A DNA stretch of 6,525 bases from positions 1-6,525 of the forward strand of contig JAPYWU010000082.1 of assembly GCA_028276205.1 (NCBI GenBank). The letters run 5' to 3'. Under the pieces are notes generated by a model. That model was not told the DNA's origin. It saw only the letters and a program-made list of their open reading frames with translations, and searched no databases. Made by a program: the position numbers and the translations under genes. Source of the stretch: Dictyoglomaceae bacterium (lineage in GTDB: Bacteria > Dictyoglomota > Dictyoglomia > Dictyoglomales > Dictyoglomaceae). The number at the start of each line of letters is the position of its first letter. Position 1 is the first letter of the stretch. Shown piece by piece: positions 1 to 5,971 of this stretch.

Positions 1-175
1 ATATTTAGCATATTCTCATGAATTTCTTGAAATTGAGTCAATAAAAATAACAGTTACCGATGATGGTTACACAATGCCAGATGAAAAAGGAGATGAAATA
101 TTAGTAGCTATAAGATGGAAAGATCTAAATGCCTTTCTTGACCATTTGGTAGAGAGATTATTGGGAGAGGAATAA
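1..175 (+). CDS. C-terminal fragment of an unrecognised protein
   Basis: An open frame enters from the left edge, with its first complete codon at 2-4, and ends at TAA 173-175, giving 57 visible residues. The fragment is acidic and looks soluble. It begins YLAYSHEFLEIESIKITV, has an Asp/Glu/Gly-rich stretch (DDGYTMPDEKGDE), and ends in a probable amphipathic helix (WKDLNAFLDHLVERLLGEE). There is no membrane segment, and I recognise no family motif, so no function is assigned. The frame is supported by continuous coding up to the stop and by a strong hairpin 15 bases after it, where a gene end would be expected. The gene runs toward the leftward glycosidase/esterase operon, so it is probably a separate transcription unit and need not share its role. 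The fragment is too short to exclude a chance open frame completely. Confidence 0.7.
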   Translation, partial: YLAYSHEFLEIESIKITVTDDGYTMPDEKGDEILVAIRWKDLNAFLDHLVERLLGEE

Positions 176-190
176 GAGGGAAGAAGAAAG

Positions 191-214
191 AGCCCGTAGC
201 ATACGCTACGGGCT
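191..214. terminator. Bidirectional intrinsic terminator between convergent genes
   Basis: The hairpin is a perfect 10-bp GC-rich stem (AGCCCGTAGC / GCTACGGGCT) closed by the 4-base loop ATAC. A further wobble pair and an A-T pair may extend it at the base. On the + strand it is followed by a T-rich tail (TTATCTTTATTTT). On the - strand it is followed by CTTTCTTCTTCC, a weaker pyrimidine-rich tail. It lies 15 bases after the rightward stop at 175 and 6 bases beyond the end of the leftward gene that stops at 221. It is therefore placed to end both transcripts. Termination is better supported for the rightward transcript because its U-tract is better. Confidence 0.85.
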
Positions 215-220
215 TTATCT

Positions 221-1504
221 TTATTTTAATCCTATTAATAAAGAATCACTATTGAATGGTGACATTTTAATTATTGTTTCACCTTCTGTTTTTTTAACTT
301 CTGGAACAAAAAATTTTCTTTCCATAAGCTCTACTCCTTCCCATTCATAATCCTCATTCAATCTCAATATTACATTAGAATTATATGGATTATATATTAC
401 AATTTTATTTCTTCCCTTTGATATTCTTATCTCCTGGGTATCATTTATGAGCAAATCATTAGCTGGTTCTATATCATATAATTCGTACTTTTCAAAAATC
501 CATTTTGCAAAACTCACGTCATAAACTCCCGGAAATACCAAGGCATCCCTCCAATAATAAGGGGGTAGATGTTCTGAAAGAGAATATTCTGCTATTCCTT
601 TCTCCCAAGACCATATTCCATGAGCTCCATATGTTACTCCAGCTTTTGCCCCAGAAAGGAGACTTTGCCATACAGCCTTTCTTACATCATTCCTAGTAAA
701 TCTTCCATATATATTATAGTTTCCTATAGATCCTATCCCTTCATAGCAGGGTTCTCCATTAACAATAGGTCTTTTAACCTTTTTGTTATAAAACTTAAGG
801 GCTGTTTCATATGCCCAATGCATTTTATCTTTAAAATGGCAAGATTGATACATATAAAAATCATAATAAGGAGAATTAATTATTTCCTCAGGGACGTCAG
901 CATAACCACCACAAAGATGCAAGGTTGTTAAAGAATTGGGAGCATATTTTTTAGCCATCTCCAATGCCTTTAAATAGTATTCTGTTGCTCCCTCTCCCTC
1001 AAAATCTGTATCACCAGATATTATAAATATAGGATTATAATCCTTAAATTTGTTTATCACATAATATAAATATTCCTCTAAATTTTCCCTTGGTATAACA
1101 TGAGATATACCTTTTTCCGCTAACATCTTAGATAACCAATTATCAGGCACATAATTTGCCCAAAGTATTACTAATGCAGGAATTAGATTCCTTTCTACCA
1201 TCATTTCCACCATATTTCTTGCTCTTTCAAAATACTTTTCGTTTATCTTATTAAAATTCCATTTTCCATTAGGTAATACTTCAAAGGGATCCATGTAAAT
1301 ATCGGTAGCACTCCTATCCCATTGAGGAAGAACATCAATTTGGATAGTATTAAATCCTTGTAATCTTCTATAATTTAAATAATCTTTCCATTCCTCTATG
1401 GTAATATTTGTAAAGGTACTCCAACAAGTATCTGCAAAATAGAAAAATACTTTTCCATCCTTAATAAAGTAATCCTTTGTATCCGATATTCTTATATAAC
1501 CCAT
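221..1504 (-). CDS. Cytoplasmic GH140-like (DUF4038, apiosidase-like) glycoside hydrolase
   Basis: This is a 427-residue protein that probably cleaves an imported oligosaccharide or glycoside in the cytoplasm. Residues ~5-340 look like the (beta/alpha)8 barrel of the DUF4038 family, which includes the GH140 apiosidases. Supporting motifs are FADTCWSTF (23-31), GFNTIQIDVLP (50-60), ISGDTDF (162-168), LHLCGG (195-200), VNGEPCYEG (248-256) and the Trp-rich HGIWSWEKG (295-303). Candidate catalytic acids, by analogy with the family, are Asp165 and Glu251. Residues ~350-427 look like a small beta-sandwich, as in the C-terminal domain often found with DUF4038. No signal peptide is visible, so I infer a cytosolic location, unlike the secreted esterase before it. 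The ATG at 1502-1504 has an AGAGGTG ribosome site 5 bases upstream. That site begins right at the esterase stop, 12 bases away, so translation of the two genes is probably coupled. Family placement is fairly secure; the substrate (apiose or otherwise) is not. Confidence 0.82.
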   Translation of the reverse strand: MGYIRISDTKDYFIKDGKVFFYFADTCWSTFTNITIEEWKDYLNYRRLQGFNTIQIDVLPQWDRSATDIYMDPFEVLPNGKWNFNKINEKYFERARNMVEMMVERNLIPALVILWANYVPDNWLSKMLAEKGISHVIPRENLEEYLYYVINKFKDYNPIFIISGDTDFEGEGATEYYLKALEMAKKYAPNSLTTLHLCGGYADVPEEIINSPYYDFYMYQSCHFKDKMHWAYETALKFYNKKVKRPIVNGEPCYEGIGSIGNYNIYGRFTRNDVRKAVWQSLLSGAKAGVTYGAHGIWSWEKGIAEYSLSEHLPPYYWRDALVFPGVYDVSFAKWIFEKYELYDIEPANDLLINDTQEIRISKGRNKIVIYNPYNSNVILRLNEDYEWEGVELMERKFFVPEVKKTEGETIIKMSPFNSDSLLIGLK

Positions 1505-1516
1505 ATATACACCTCT

Positions 1517-2713
1517 CTATTTAGAATTAGAGAATAACCAATCTACTACCTCTTCACTCTCATAGGCAGGCACCCAAGATGCATGAGGATGATATCCTAT
1601 AGATTCAAGATAATCCTTAGGAAATTCTGTATATCTAACCTTTCCTCCTATATCAACCAATTTTCTTACTATATCACGAGATAAGGAAACAGGTACCATT
1701 GGATCATCTTCTGCATGAAATACCCATATTGGAATATCCTTTATCCTATCCACTCTATTTAAATCTCCTCCACCACATATAGGGATAGCGGATGCAAAAA
1801 GCTCAGGATGTTCCATAAGAATAGCAAAAGTGCCATATCCTCCCATGGAAAGACCAGTAATATACACTCTATTTTTATCAATATTATATTTAGATATCAA
1901 ATCCTTAATAAGATTTGCCACAGACAAAAGCTCTTTATTTGCCTTAAAGGGATTTCCACTTGTAATAAGCCCTGTCCAACTACTATAAGGTGGGCATTGA
2001 GGTGCAAGTACAAAACAAGGATGCTCTGCTTGATGTCCTGGCTCTGCCCAAACTATAGCACCTCTATTACCTGCAAGGGGTAAGTAATTATCATTTCCTC
2101 TTTCTCCTGCACCATGAAGAAAGACTACAAGAGGATATCGCTTTGAAGGATCAGTATTCTTAGGGATAAATAAACGGTAAGGTAGATCTACATTTAATTC
2201 CTTATCATGATATAATTCCGCTATAAAATCATCAATAATTAAATGTTTCTCATCAGTATTTTTCAAAGAAAAGGCTGGAATCTTCTTACCATCAATAGAG
2301 TAGATATCATTCTTTTGAGTTACTAAATACTCTAATTTATACCTCCCAGTTAAAAATCTACTGTTATCAAAATATGTAGTAATAGCATTCATATCCTTTG
2401 GATCTAATTCTATAATCACATATCTTCCTCTATTGGCAAAAAAATTCATTACTAATCTTCCATCTGAATTTGCATATACCCTTTTTACAGTCCTTTTGCC
2501 AACATTGCCAATCTTTGACTCTACTTCAAAGATATTTGGATTTAAAGTATTACCATCTACCTCATAAGCATATTCCAAAACTACAGCAAATACCTTCTCT
2601 CCCTCTGGAAATACTCTGGTAACTAAAGTAATACTTTTAACCTCATCCATGGAAAAACTCACCTCCATTAATAATAGAATTAGAAGTAAGAAAATAAAAA
2701 TTTTTGCCCTCAT
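1517..2713 (-). CDS. Secreted alpha/beta-hydrolase esterase with N-terminal Ig-like domain (EstA/COG4099 type)
   Basis: This is a 398-residue exported serine esterase, first gene of the leftward operon. Residues 1-21 form a signal peptide (MRAK, a run of Ile/Leu, then VSFS before MDEV). Residues ~25-140 are rich in predicted beta strands and fit the Ig-like domain of the Thermotoga maritima EstA family. The hydrolase domain spans ~170-398. Its oxyanion region is FLHGAGERG (198-206). The nucleophile is Ser289 in GLSMGG (287-292). The acid is probably Asp337 in FHAEDDPMVP (332-341), and the histidine is His377 in HPHASW (375-380). All triad residues are present. Related proteins are annotated as predicted peptidases, PHB-depolymerase-like proteins or feruloyl/acetyl esterases. 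Next to a glycosidase and an oligosaccharide-type importer, a role in deacylating plant polysaccharide fragments is the best inference. The ATG at 2711-2713 is preceded by GGGGGTG at about 7-bp spacing, and a GTG within that site runs straight into TAA, which confirms the start. The exact ester substrate cannot be read from the sequence. Confidence 0.88.
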   Translation of the reverse strand: MRAKIFIFLLLILLLMEVSFSMDEVKSITLVTRVFPEGEKVFAVVLEYAYEVDGNTLNPNIFEVESKIGNVGKRTVKRVYANSDGRLVMNFFANRGRYVIIELDPKDMNAITTYFDNSRFLTGRYKLEYLVTQKNDIYSIDGKKIPAFSLKNTDEKHLIIDDFIAELYHDKELNVDLPYRLFIPKNTDPSKRYPLVVFLHGAGERGNDNYLPLAGNRGAIVWAEPGHQAEHPCFVLAPQCPPYSSWTGLITSGNPFKANKELLSVANLIKDLISKYNIDKNRVYITGLSMGGYGTFAILMEHPELFASAIPICGGGDLNRVDRIKDIPIWVFHAEDDPMVPVSLSRDIVRKLVDIGGKVRYTEFPKDYLESIGYHPHASWVPAYESEEVVDWLFSNSK

Positions 2714-2827
2714 CCCTTACACCCCCTATATAATATTATTTATGTTATTTTATCATGATTTTTTAAAAAACATTATTAAAAAGTTTTCTAAATAAGATTT
2801 TTCTTTTCAAATTAATTATATAAGCTA

Positions 2828-2868
2828 ACTAATTTAAGAATAACTATAATTTATAAGAATAAATTAGT
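2828..2868. repeat. Inverted repeat and nested direct repeat, candidate operator in the divergent region
   Basis: ACTAATTTA at 2828-2836 is repeated exactly as its reverse complement TAAATTAGT at 2860-2868, with a 23-base spacer. Within the same span TAAGAATAA occurs twice, at 2835-2843 and 2854-2862, a 19-base period. The structure ends two bases before the -35 of the rightward promoter and covers the candidate leftward promoter. It is therefore well placed for a regulator that controls both operons. In such AT-rich DNA short repeats can arise by chance, and no regulator gene is in the window, so operator function is inference. Confidence 0.4.
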
Positions 2869-2871
2869 CAT
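2843..2871 (-). promoter_or_regulatory. Candidate sigma-70 promoter for the leftward esterase/glycosidase operon
   Basis: On the - strand, ATGACT (2871-2866) and TATAGT (2848-2843) are separated by 17 bases. The -10 matches consensus at 5 of 6 positions and the -35 at 4 of 6. It would give a 5' leader of roughly 120 bases before the esterase ATG. Its -35 touches the first base of the rightward -35, making back-to-back promoters. The region is very AT-rich, so chance matches are expected. Another TATAAT (2820-2815, - strand) lacks a good -35 at normal spacing. This is a moderate-to-low confidence call. Confidence 0.35.
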
Positions 2872-2899
2872 TGATATTTACTTTTTTCTCATATATAAT
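2871..2899 (+). promoter_or_regulatory. Strong sigma-70-type promoter of the ABC transporter operon
   Basis: TTGATA (2871-2876) and a perfect TATAAT (2894-2899) are separated by exactly 17 bases, close to the bacterial housekeeping consensus (11 of 12 positions). Transcription should begin near 2906, leaving a leader of about 50 bases before the start codon of the substrate-binding protein. The leader shows no riboswitch-like structure that I can see. The AT-rich stretch upstream could act as an UP element or hold a regulator. A strong promoter suits a binding protein that must be abundant. Confidence 0.75.
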
Positions 2900-2940
2900 A
2901 TAACCGTACCATAGATTTTAATAAAAATTTTATTTAAAAG

Positions 2941-2949
2941 GGGGAGGTG
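2941..2949 (+). promoter_or_regulatory. Strong Shine-Dalgarno site that fixes the TTG start of the binding protein
   Basis: GGGGAGGTG contains GGAGGTG, a seven-base match to the usual 16S rRNA tail. It ends six bases before TTG 2956-2958. A GTG at 2947-2949, in frame with the same gene, lies inside this site and so cannot be served by it. The downstream TTG is therefore the better start. That start also gives a standard signal peptide beginning MKK. Confidence 0.8.
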
Positions 2950-2955
2950 CAACCC

Positions 2956-4866
2956 TTGAAAAAGGTACTTTTAATCTTAGCCATCCTCTTAGTACTTTTC
3001 TCCCTAACTGGGACCACAGCCCAAGTATTACCCCAAGGCATACCTCGAGATAAAACCTTAATTCTACCATTTCTTTTTGCTCCTTTACCTGTACCAGGTA
3101 ACTGGAATCTTTGGGCAGGATGGAGAGCCCAAAACTGTGGTCTTCACCAATTTGTAACAGAGCCTTTATGGACATTAAACCCAGATGTAGTAAAGGGTGG
3201 AATAATAAACGCTTTAGCTTCTGAAGGTCCAATTTATAATAAAGATTTTACAAGACTTGTTATTAAGTTAAGAAAAGGTATCTATTGGAGCGATGGGGTA
3301 GAATTTACAGCGGATGATGTAGTGTTTACAATTCAAACAGTAAAAGATACAGAAGGACTCGATTATCATGGTGCAATGCAAGATGTGAAAAAAGTTTATG
3401 CTCCTGACAAATACACTGTGGTTATTGATCTTAATAAACCAAATGCCAGATTCCATACCTTCTTCTTAGAAAGATGGGGCGCTCTCAGACCAATGCCTAA
3501 GCATATATTTAGCAAAGTAAAAGACATACTTACTTATGATTTTAACCCACCAGTAAGCTTAGGACCTTATGTGTATGTAAGCCATGATCCAGCTGGTTAC
3601 TGGGTACTTTGGAAAAAGAGAACAGATTGGCAAAGAACAGTAACAGGACAGCTATTTGGAGAACCTAAACCCGAATACGTATTATTCATCAATTATGGAC
3701 CTCCTGAGAAGCAGAACATGGCTATGTTAAGGCACGAGTTAGATGCTATACAAGGAACCGCAGAGCAGATGTTAACAATGCTAAAGATGAGTAACACTAC
3801 AAGAAGTTATCGTGATACATGGCCATATATTGATCCAAGAGATATCTCTACAAGAGGACCTGCTTTTAACCATTTAGTATTCCCATACAATAATAAAGAT
3901 GTAAGATGGGCTCTTGCTCTATCAATAGATATTGTAGAATTAGCTATTTCCACCTATAACGGAATGGTGGCTATGACCCCTGGACTTCCTCTTGTAGTTG
4001 GTAAAAACTTCTATGACTGGTACTTCAAACCATTAGAACCATGGTTAAAGAATCTTACCCTTGATATTGGTGGAGGAGAAAAATTCAAACCTTGGGATCC
4101 AGATGCACCTTGGAGACTTCTTGATTGGGCAAAGAAAAACTACAAGGTAGATATTGATCCTAAAAATAAGGAAGAAGTACAACTAACATTAGGATACGGT
4201 TGGTGGAAATATGCTCCTGATGTAGCAGAGAAATTATTAGTAAAGAATGGATTTAAGAAAATTGGAGGAAAATGGTATCTACCTGACGGAAAACCATGGA
4301 AGATAACCATATTAAGAGGTCCTGATCCTACTGATATGGCAAACATTGTGATTCTTGGAGTTGCAGAACAATGGAAGAAATTTGGAATTGATGTTGTATT
4401 TAATGTATCTGCAGCAGCTGCCACCCTTGCTTTAAATGGACAATTTGAAGTATTAAATACAGGACATGGTGGATTTGCTGGTGAACCTTGGGGATTACAT
4501 CCTGACCTTTACTTATGTTTCAACGCCATGAATAGTAAATTTGTAAGACCTATTGGAGAACCTACCCTAGGATGGGCATGCAGATGGAGCGATCCAAGAA
4601 TGGATAAGATAATCTCTGAACTTGAAAAAACTCGTTGGAGTGATCTTACAACTATTAAAAAGCTTGGTCTTGAAGGGCTAAAAATTCAAATAGAAGAAAT
4701 GGTTGCTATTCCTTGTTTCAACTGTCCTATTGCTATAGTCTTTGACGAATATTATTGGACCAATTGGCCAAGTCCTAAGAATGATTATGCACGTTCTGAC
4801 AACTTTACAACTTGGCCTCAATTAAAATATATTCTCCATCAAATTAAACCAACTGGAAGAAAGTAA
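2956..4866 (+). CDS. ABC transporter substrate-binding protein, family 5 (Opp/Dpp type, probable oligosaccharide binder)
   Basis: This is a 636-residue exported receptor that captures substrate and delivers it to the permeases encoded downstream. Residues 1-22 are a signal peptide (MKKVLLILAILLVLFSLTGT-TA, probable cleavage before Gln23) with no lipobox Cys. This suggests a soluble periplasmic protein in a two-membrane cell rather than a lipoprotein. The family-5 signature lies at ~105-130: LRKGIYWSDGVEFTADDVVF. Further typical segments are SLGPYVYVSHDPAGYW (201-216), NNKDVRWALALSIDI (312-326) and the C-terminal region to ~625. The protein is longer than most oligopeptide binders and rich in Trp and Tyr, for example NLWAGWR (51-57), GYGWWKY (413-419) and YYWTNWPSP (599-607). 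This recalls the cellobiose/beta-oligosaccharide-binding members known from Thermotoga. With the esterase and glycosidase genes beside it, a plant oligosaccharide is the likely ligand, but a peptide ligand is not excluded. The start is TTG, chosen by its ribosome site. The mature protein has five Cys, including CFNC at 587-590. Confidence 0.9.
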   Translation: MKKVLLILAILLVLFSLTGTTAQVLPQGIPRDKTLILPFLFAPLPVPGNWNLWAGWRAQNCGLHQFVTEPLWTLNPDVVKGGIINALASEGPIYNKDFTRLVIKLRKGIYWSDGVEFTADDVVFTIQTVKDTEGLDYHGAMQDVKKVYAPDKYTVVIDLNKPNARFHTFFLERWGALRPMPKHIFSKVKDILTYDFNPPVSLGPYVYVSHDPAGYWVLWKKRTDWQRTVTGQLFGEPKPEYVLFINYGPPEKQNMAMLRHELDAIQGTAEQMLTMLKMSNTTRSYRDTWPYIDPRDISTRGPAFNHLVFPYNNKDVRWALALSIDIVELAISTYNGMVAMTPGLPLVVGKNFYDWYFKPLEPWLKNLTLDIGGGEKFKPWDPDAPWRLLDWAKKNYKVDIDPKNKEEVQLTLGYGWWKYAPDVAEKLLVKNGFKKIGGKWYLPDGKPWKITILRGPDPTDMANIVILGVAEQWKKFGIDVVFNVSAAAATLALNGQFEVLNTGHGGFAGEPWGLHPDLYLCFNAMNSKFVRPIGEPTLGWACRWSDPRMDKIISELEKTRWSDLTTIKKLGLEGLKIQIEEMVAIPCFNCPIAIVFDEYYWTNWPSPKNDYARSDNFTTWPQLKYILHQIKPTGRK

Positions 4867-4879
4867 ACATTGATTTAAG

Positions 4880-4907
4880 GCCGAGCAAGGTTAATTCCTT
4901 GCTCGGC
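4880..4907 (+). other. Intercistronic hairpin between binding-protein and permease genes
   Basis: GCCGAGCAAGG (4880-4890) pairs perfectly over 11 bp with CCTTGCTCGGC (4897-4907) around a 6-base TTAATT loop. It lies 13 bases after the binding-protein stop. The following sequence, TCTCAATAAAAGGAGG, has no T-run and leads straight into the ribosome site of the permease gene. It is therefore probably an mRNA-stabilising or attenuating stem-loop, not a full terminator. Such elements commonly let the binding protein be made in excess over membrane components (as in malE-malF). Partial termination is possible. Confidence 0.75.
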
Positions 4908-4915
4908 TCTCAATA

Positions 4916-4933
4916 AAAGGAGGAATAAAGGAG
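4916..4933 (+). promoter_or_regulatory. Tandem Shine-Dalgarno sites before the first permease gene
   Basis: AAAGGAGG (4916-4923) and AAAGGAG (4927-4933) both precede the ATG at 4936. They sit 12 and 2 bases from it, on either side of the usual 5-9 base spacing. No better start codon lies just downstream in frame, so ATG 4936 is kept. The duplicated site may modulate translation or act as standby binding. Confidence 0.55.
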
Positions 4934-4935
4934 AA

Positions 4936-5940
4936 ATGTCTTTTATAAAAAGATATTTAATACCAAGATTAATCCAATATGTAATAGTAACCTTTCTTGG
5001 TTTAACTGCCATATTTATTTTCCCTCGTCTTCTTCCCGTTGATCCAGTTAAGCAACAACTTACCCAATATCAAACCTTTGGGGTATATGTTTCTCCTGAA
5101 CAGCAAGAGGAGATAATCAAAACCCTTAAACAATTATATGGTCTTGAAGGAACCCTTTGGGACCAATATATAATGTTTTGGAAAAGATTTTTTAGTGGAA
5201 ACTTTGGTCCTTCTCTTTCTCGTTTTCCAACACCTGTAAATCAGCTCATTGCCATGGCTCTTCCATGGACCTTAGGACTTCTTTCTGTAACAACCTTTTT
5301 GAGTTGGATAATAGCGATTATTGCAGGAGGTATTGTAGGATATTTTAGAAAAAAATGGATGGAAGCCATTGATATATTAATTATGATCATAAGACCTATA
5401 CCTTATTATATAACTGCTCTTATATTTCTTATTTTATTTTCCTATATATTCCCCATTTTTCCCTTAGGGGGAGGTATAGGGGTAGGAAGAACTTTGTCTT
5501 TTAATTTACAAACTATTTTAAACATAATAAAACATGCCACTCTACCAGCCTTAACTCTTCTTGTAGTGGGAATAGCTTGGCAATTTCAAAGCATGAAATT
5601 AATTGTCCAAAGTATACAGACTGAAGATCACGTAATATATGCAAAAACCGCAGGAGTAGATGAGAAAAATATAGTTTTTAGCCATATCATAAAGAATGCC
5701 ATGTTACCTATGATAACCCAATTAGGGCTACAATTTGGAGGAATATTTAGTGGAGCATTAATTACAGAGATGGTCTTTACCTATCCAGGAATTGGGCAGA
5801 TTTTATATGATGCCATAATGAGAGCAGATTATAACTTAATTATGGGAATCATGTGCATATCTGTGGTAGCAGTTACCACATCAGTTTTATTTTTAGATCT
5901 TATTTATCCCTTCTTTGATCCAAGAGTACGTTATAGATAA
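4936..5940 (+). CDS. ABC transporter permease, DppB/OppB type
   Basis: This is a 334-residue inner-membrane permease, a normal length for the family, forming half of the channel of the importer. Residues ~11-30 are the first membrane helix, followed by a long external loop (~31-100) typical of DppB proteins with the motif LPVDPV (33-38). About five further helices lie near 105-135, 145-175, 200-222, 258-280 and 300-323. The cytoplasmic EAA loop that docks with the ATPase is at ~229-258: DHVIYAKTAGVDEKNIVFSH followed by IIKNAMLP. The usual FTYPGIGQ segment follows at 281-288, and the protein ends with the common FFDPRVRYR. It lies 69 bases after the binding-protein gene, with the hairpin in between, and 31 bases before the second permease. 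Permease sequence alone does not show whether the cargo is a peptide or a sugar; the neighbours favour oligosaccharide. Confidence 0.92.
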   Translation: MSFIKRYLIPRLIQYVIVTFLGLTAIFIFPRLLPVDPVKQQLTQYQTFGVYVSPEQQEEIIKTLKQLYGLEGTLWDQYIMFWKRFFSGNFGPSLSRFPTPVNQLIAMALPWTLGLLSVTTFLSWIIAIIAGGIVGYFRKKWMEAIDILIMIIRPIPYYITALIFLILFSYIFPIFPLGGGIGVGRTLSFNLQTILNIIKHATLPALTLLVVGIAWQFQSMKLIVQSIQTEDHVIYAKTAGVDEKNIVFSHIIKNAMLPMITQLGLQFGGIFSGALITEMVFTYPGIGQILYDAIMRADYNLIMGIMCISVVAVTTSVLFLDLIYPFFDPRVRYR

Positions 5941-5971
5941 TAAACTTAATTCTCATTGGAGGATGAAAAAA

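Noticed and set aside
505..931. Rightward open frames at 505-696 and 620-931
   Set aside because: They lie wholly antisense to the well-supported glycosidase gene and their translations show no family motif.
1808..2083. Rightward 91-residue open frame
   Set aside because: It is antisense to the catalytic core of the esterase gene, including the nucleophile motif, and its Cys/Ser/Ile-rich translation resembles no protein family.
2947..2955. GTG at 2947 as start of the binding-protein gene
   Set aside because: It lies inside the strong SD site GGGGAGGTG, so it has no site of its own. TTG at 2956 has ideal spacing and gives a standard signal peptide.
2714..2955. Riboswitch or small RNA in the intergenic region
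   Set aside because: The region is very AT-rich with no GC-rich conserved-looking helices. The rightward leader is only about 50 bases long.
2930..3456. Leftward open frames at 2930-3232 and 3268-3456
   Set aside because: They are antisense to the binding-protein gene, have no convincing ribosome sites, and would cross the clearly coding signal-peptide and family-5 motif regions.
4140..4424. Leftward 94-residue open frame
   Set aside because: It is antisense within the continuous binding-protein gene and its translation is low in complexity, with no recognisable domain.
4880..4907. Hairpin as a full intrinsic terminator ending the transcript after the binding-protein gene
   Set aside because: There is no T-tract after the stem, and the next gene of the same transporter follows at once with no separate promoter visible. 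Partial termination remains possible.
5963..5971. ATG at 5963 as start of the second permease
   Set aside because: It directly abuts GGAGG with no spacer, whereas the in-frame GTG at 5972 lies nine bases away. The difference is only three residues, so this rejection is tentative.
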